Of a DNA stretch of 64,000 bases, positions 61,436 through 64,000 are shown piece by piece. The DNA is from Herbaspirillum huttiense (lineage in GTDB: Bacteria > Pseudomonadota > Gammaproteobacteria > Burkholderiales > Burkholderiaceae_D). The notes beneath the pieces are model-generated. The model was not told the origin of the DNA. It worked only from the letters and a program-made list of their open reading frames with translations, and did not search any database. Numbering within the stretch: the first letter of the stretch is position 1; every line of letters starts with the position of its first letter. Position numbers and translations under genes: made by a program. The stretch is from positions 1 through 64,000 of the forward strand of contig NZ_CP037993.1 in NCBI RefSeq assembly GCF_004367745.1, in the 5' to 3' direction.

Positions 61436-61719
61436 ATCACACGCTGTGGTGGCAATACGCCGTCATTGCCGCGCTGGTGACGGCCAGTGCGCTCTACATG
61501 CTGCGCAAGCTGGCACCCTCGGCAAGCTGGCGCTGGCAGGCGCGGCTGGCGAGCTGGCTGATGCGTCGTCGTGCGGGGATGTGGCAGGCACTGGGCCGGC
61601 GCTGGTTGCCGCCCGCCAAAAGCGGGGGCTGTGGTGGCGGTGCGTGTGATGGCTGTGGCGATAGCGGTGATGCCTTGCCGCCGCTGGAACAGAAGATCCG
61701 GTTCCATCGCCGCCGCTGA
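61432..61719 (+). CDS. FeoB-associated Cys-rich membrane protein
   Basis: A 95-residue protein with one N-terminal TM segment (about 8-24), a basic Arg/Trp-rich middle and a cluster of cysteines in SGGCGGGACDGCGDSG. ATG 61432 overlaps the feoB stop (ATGA). It takes the place of FeoC in this operon; iron or Fe-S binding by the cysteines is inferred. Confidence 0.8.
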   Translation: MNHTLWWQYAVIAALVTASALYMLRKLAPSASWRWQARLASWLMRRRAGMWQALGRRWLPPAKSGGCGGGACDGCGDSGDALPPLEQKIRFHRRR

Positions 61720-61752
61720 ATCCGGGATCCGGCGCGGCGGCGAGGCTTGCGG

Positions 61753-62958
61753 TCAGTGCAGCTCTTCGGCCTCGAAGCCGGCCGCGCGCAAGGCTTGCAG
61801 CACCTGCGCCAGATGCGGACGGCCACGGGTTTGCAGCACCAGTTCGATATCCACGTTTTGCGCGGCCAAGAGCGTAAAGGCGCGTTGATGGTGGACTTCA
61901 TCGATGTTGGCACCGGCTTCGGCGACGATGCCGGTGATGCGCGCCAGCGTGCCGGGCACGTCGCGTGAACTGACCTTGACGCGGGCCAGGCGTCCGGCGC
62001 GCACCATGCCGCGTTCGATGATGGCCGTCAGCAACAGCGGATCGATGTTGCCGCCCGACAGCACCAGCCCCACGCGCTTGCCACGGAAGCGGTCCGGATA
62101 GCGCACCAGCGCGGCCAGTCCGGCGGCACCCGCCCCTTCCACCAGGGTCTTTTCGATTTCCAGCAGCATCAGCACGGCCTGTTCGATATCGCCTTCATCG
62201 ACCAGCAGCAGCTCGTCGGCTTCGCGCGCGATGATGGCGCGGGTCAGCGTGCCGGGCGTGCCGACCGCGATGCCTTCAGCGATGGTGCTGGCACCGACCG
62301 GGTGTTCCGTCCCCTTGACGGCATTGAACATGGTCGGGAAGCGGCGTGTCTGCACGCCCACGATCTCGATCTCCGGCTTGATGGCGCGTGCGGCCACGGC
62401 CATGCCGGCCAGCAGGCCGCCACCGCCGATGGAGACCACCAGGCAATCCAGGTCCGGCACCGCCTTCATCATCTCCAGCGCGACCGTGCCCTGGCCGGCG
62501 ATGATGGCTTCGTCGTCATAGGGATGGACGAAGGTCAGGCCCTCTTTCTCGGCCAGTTCGTAGGCATGGGTGCGGGCCGCTTCCAACGTGTCGCCATGCA
62601 GCACGACATTGGCACCGAAGCCGCGCGTGCGTTCGATCTTCACGCCGGGCGTGAAGCGCGGCATCACGATGGTGGCTGGCAAGCCCAGCCGCTGTGCGTG
62701 ATAGGCCACGCCCTGCGCATGGTTGCCCGCCGACATGGCCACCACGCCGCGCGCACCGCCTTCGCTGGCGGCGACGTCGACCATCTTGTTGCAGGCGCCG
62801 CGTTCCTTGAAGGAGGCGGTGAATTGCAGGTTTTCGAATTTCAGGAAGACCTGGGCGCCGACGATCTGGGACAGCGTGCGCGATTCCACACAGGGCGTCT
62901 CCAGGATCTGGCCTTGCAGCCGCAGGGCGGCGGCTTCGATGTCGTTGAGCGTTGTCAT
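61753..62958 (-). CDS. ilvA: Threonine ammonia-lyase
   Basis: A 401-residue PLP enzyme that converts threonine to 2-oxobutanoate. It has the PLP lysine Lys51 in TASFKERGACNKM, MSAGNHAQGVAYHA, the phosphate loop SIGGGGLLAGM, and LSGGNIDP. A single C-terminal ACT domain (about 325-400) makes it the short TdcB-like form rather than the two-ACT biosynthetic IlvA, so the gene name is approximate. ATG 62958. Upstream lies a 360-bp gap shared with the next gene. Confidence 0.9.
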   Translation of the reverse strand: MTTLNDIEAAALRLQGQILETPCVESRTLSQIVGAQVFLKFENLQFTASFKERGACNKMVDVAASEGGARGVVAMSAGNHAQGVAYHAQRLGLPATIVMPRFTPGVKIERTRGFGANVVLHGDTLEAARTHAYELAEKEGLTFVHPYDDEAIIAGQGTVALEMMKAVPDLDCLVVSIGGGGLLAGMAVAARAIKPEIEIVGVQTRRFPTMFNAVKGTEHPVGASTIAEGIAVGTPGTLTRAIIAREADELLLVDEGDIEQAVLMLLEIEKTLVEGAGAAGLAALVRYPDRFRGKRVGLVLSGGNIDPLLLTAIIERGMVRAGRLARVKVSSRDVPGTLARITGIVAEAGANIDEVHHQRAFTLLAAQNVDIELVLQTRGRPHLAQVLQALRAAGFEAEELH

Positions 62959-63154
62959 GCTGAGATTGTAGAGCCAATGGGGTGATTTGTAGCAGTTCGG
63001 GCATGCCGCCGCTCAGGATGCCGGGAAAGCAAAGTTGTGGGCCGTTCTGCTTGCAAATTCGAAAATCCGTCGCGTAATTTTTTGCCTGGCCGATGATAAC
63101 CAGTACCTGAGTAATTGCAGTCCAGGCAACACAAAATTTCTTTGCGAGTGGCCA

Positions 63155-63183
63155 TTGAAGTCCGTCGCTGCGCCGACTAGAGT
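63155..63183 (+). promoter_or_regulatory. Possible sigma-70 promoter
   Basis: TTGAAG, 17 bases, TAGAGT: each box matches 4 of 6 consensus positions at ideal spacing. It lies in the 360-bp gap 62959-63318, about 135 bases before the zinc-ribbon gene. Nothing else was recognised in that gap. Confidence 0.35.
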
Positions 63184-63318
63184 AAAGACTCGTCGCGCCG
63201 CCAGCTGCCTCCACCCGGAGAGAACAGCCAGCCCGGATGCGGCACCCGGAAGTGGCGCGCGCCCTTCCTTCTCACGCAGATCCGAACAGTCTCAGCAGTT
63301 CTCACCCAGGAGATACCC

Positions 63319-63675
63319 ATGAGCATGGCCACCCGGCAACCGGATGTCCGATCGTCCCCGCCCCTGCCCTTCAGTCCCCTCGTTCCCCCGCGCGAACGCA
63401 CGCGCCATTACCAGCGCACGGCACCGCTGCTATTGAAACTGGTCGAGCTGGATCCGCGCGAAGTCGTGGAAGGCATCATGACCCCCAACGGCTACCTGGC
63501 CGCCGAGGTCACGCCGGTGGGCCCGATGCGCGAGGCTTGCCCGCATTGCGAAGGCGTGGCGCTGCAGCTGGTGCTGCGGCATCACCATGTCAAGCGCAGC
63601 CATCTGTTTTGCCGCGTATGCACGCGGGTGTATGACGCGTTCAACGAGAGCGGACATTCGGTGTTGACGGTGTGA
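63319..63675 (+). CDS. Small zinc-ribbon hypothetical protein
   Basis: A 118-residue protein with two Cys pairs, ACPHCEGV and LFCRVCTRVYDA, separated by about 22 residues including HHHVKR, consistent with a zinc ribbon. The N-terminal 45 residues are Pro/Arg-rich. AGGAGATACCC gives a good ribosome site for ATG 63319. Family function unknown; a strong terminator follows. Confidence 0.75.
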   Translation: MSMATRQPDVRSSPPLPFSPLVPPRERTRHYQRTAPLLLKLVELDPREVVEGIMTPNGYLAAEVTPVGPMREACPHCEGVALQLVLRHHHVKRSHLFCRVCTRVYDAFNESGHSVLTV

Positions 63676-63694
63676 AGCGAAGCATCCTCACGTG

Positions 63695-63726
63695 CAGGGC
63701 ACTGCTGAAAAGCGGTGCCCTGTTTT
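63695..63726 (+). terminator. Intrinsic terminator of the zinc-ribbon gene
   Basis: Perfect 8-bp stem 63695-63702 / 63715-63722 (CAGGGCAC / GTGCCCTG), 12-nt loop, then TTTT. Confidence 0.8.
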
Positions 63727-63801
63727 CATTGGGAGAATGCCTCCCCATCTCGCTGCCGAAACAGTAGAATCAGCCCCCTCAACGCAACAAAAGAGATGCC
63801 A

Positions 63802-64000
63802 ATGGAATACGCGTACAAGCTGATGGCCTCCCCGGCCGGTTTGCTCAAGCTGGTGGCCAAGGGGGATCACCTGGCGGCCATCCTGTGGGAGGACGACGAC
63901 GCCCTGCGCGTGCGCCTGGGTGAGATGGTGGAAGATGAAGACCGTCCGGTCCTGATCGAAACCGAACATCAGCTGCGCGAATATTTTGCCGGCGAACGCG
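63802..64000 (+). CDS. ogt: Methylated-DNA--protein-cysteine methyltransferase, 5' part
   Basis: The first 66 codons of a protein that runs past the window end. MEYAYKLMASPAGLLKLVAKGDHLAAILWEDD and TEHQLREYFAGER match the N-terminal domain of Ogt/MGMT enzymes, which remove O6-alkyl groups from guanine. The active-site PCHR motif would lie outside. GAGATGCCA before the ATG is a weak ribosome site. Confidence 0.8.
   Translation, partial: MEYAYKLMASPAGLLKLVAKGDHLAAILWEDDDALRVRLGEMVEDEDRPVLIETEHQLREYFAGER

Overview
The window starts exactly at the dnaA start codon and carries the dnaA-dnaN-gyrB block of a high-GC beta-proteobacterium. Protein style and content (DUF4148 secreted proteins, many LysR genes, two MCPs, orphan T6SS cargo) point to Oxalobacteraceae, most like Herbaspirillum. 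That assignment is an inference from recognised families, not from a database search.

Layout. 1-5950: dnaA, a 680-bp gap with DnaA boxes (candidate oriC), dnaN and gyrB, with clear intrinsic terminators. 6083-8644: a tight three-gene accessory cassette: HIT hydrolase, HNH endonuclease, and a ScoMcrA-head/DUF3883 PD-(D/E)XK-like protein. It looks like an uncharacterised nucleic-acid defence or repair module. 8827-14737: periplasmic binding protein plus EAL phosphodiesterase, a DUF4148 protein, and a heavy-metal two-component pair. 14896-18357: XRE regulator, DUF445 protein and acyl-CoA synthetase. 18663-27363: type VI secretion cargo: vgrG, two tandem lipase effector/Tli4 immunity pairs and a PAAR tip. 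27399-29003: an MCP.

29173-36134 is an RNA-repair and RNA-quality-control island. The operon runs rsr (Ro60/TROVE), Y-RNA region, rtcB, rtcA on the minus strand behind a consensus sigma-54 promoter. The CARF/AAA+ activator gene rtcR is divergent, and an RlaP-type nucleotidyltransferase lies beyond it. The rsr-rtcB gap encodes a YrlA-like RNA with a tRNA T-arm mimic. A second sigma-54-like promoter sits directly before rtcB.

36189-46192: ABC ATPase, MFS/LysR pair, a second MCP whose terminator is split by an IS3-family (IS150 group) element, and a CoA-transferase/LysR pair. 46441-52110: FUSC-family exporter, MscS channel and three tandem DUF4148 cassettes with shared upstream dyads and shared 3' hairpin elements. 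52447-58394: glutamine amidotransferase, LysR/oxidoreductase pair, Lys-rich secreted protein and MFS/LysR pair. 58409-64000: hypothetical protein, feoA-feoB-Cys-rich protein behind a Fur-like box, threonine ammonia-lyase, a zinc-ribbon protein, and the start of an alkyltransferase gene (ogt type) cut by the window end.
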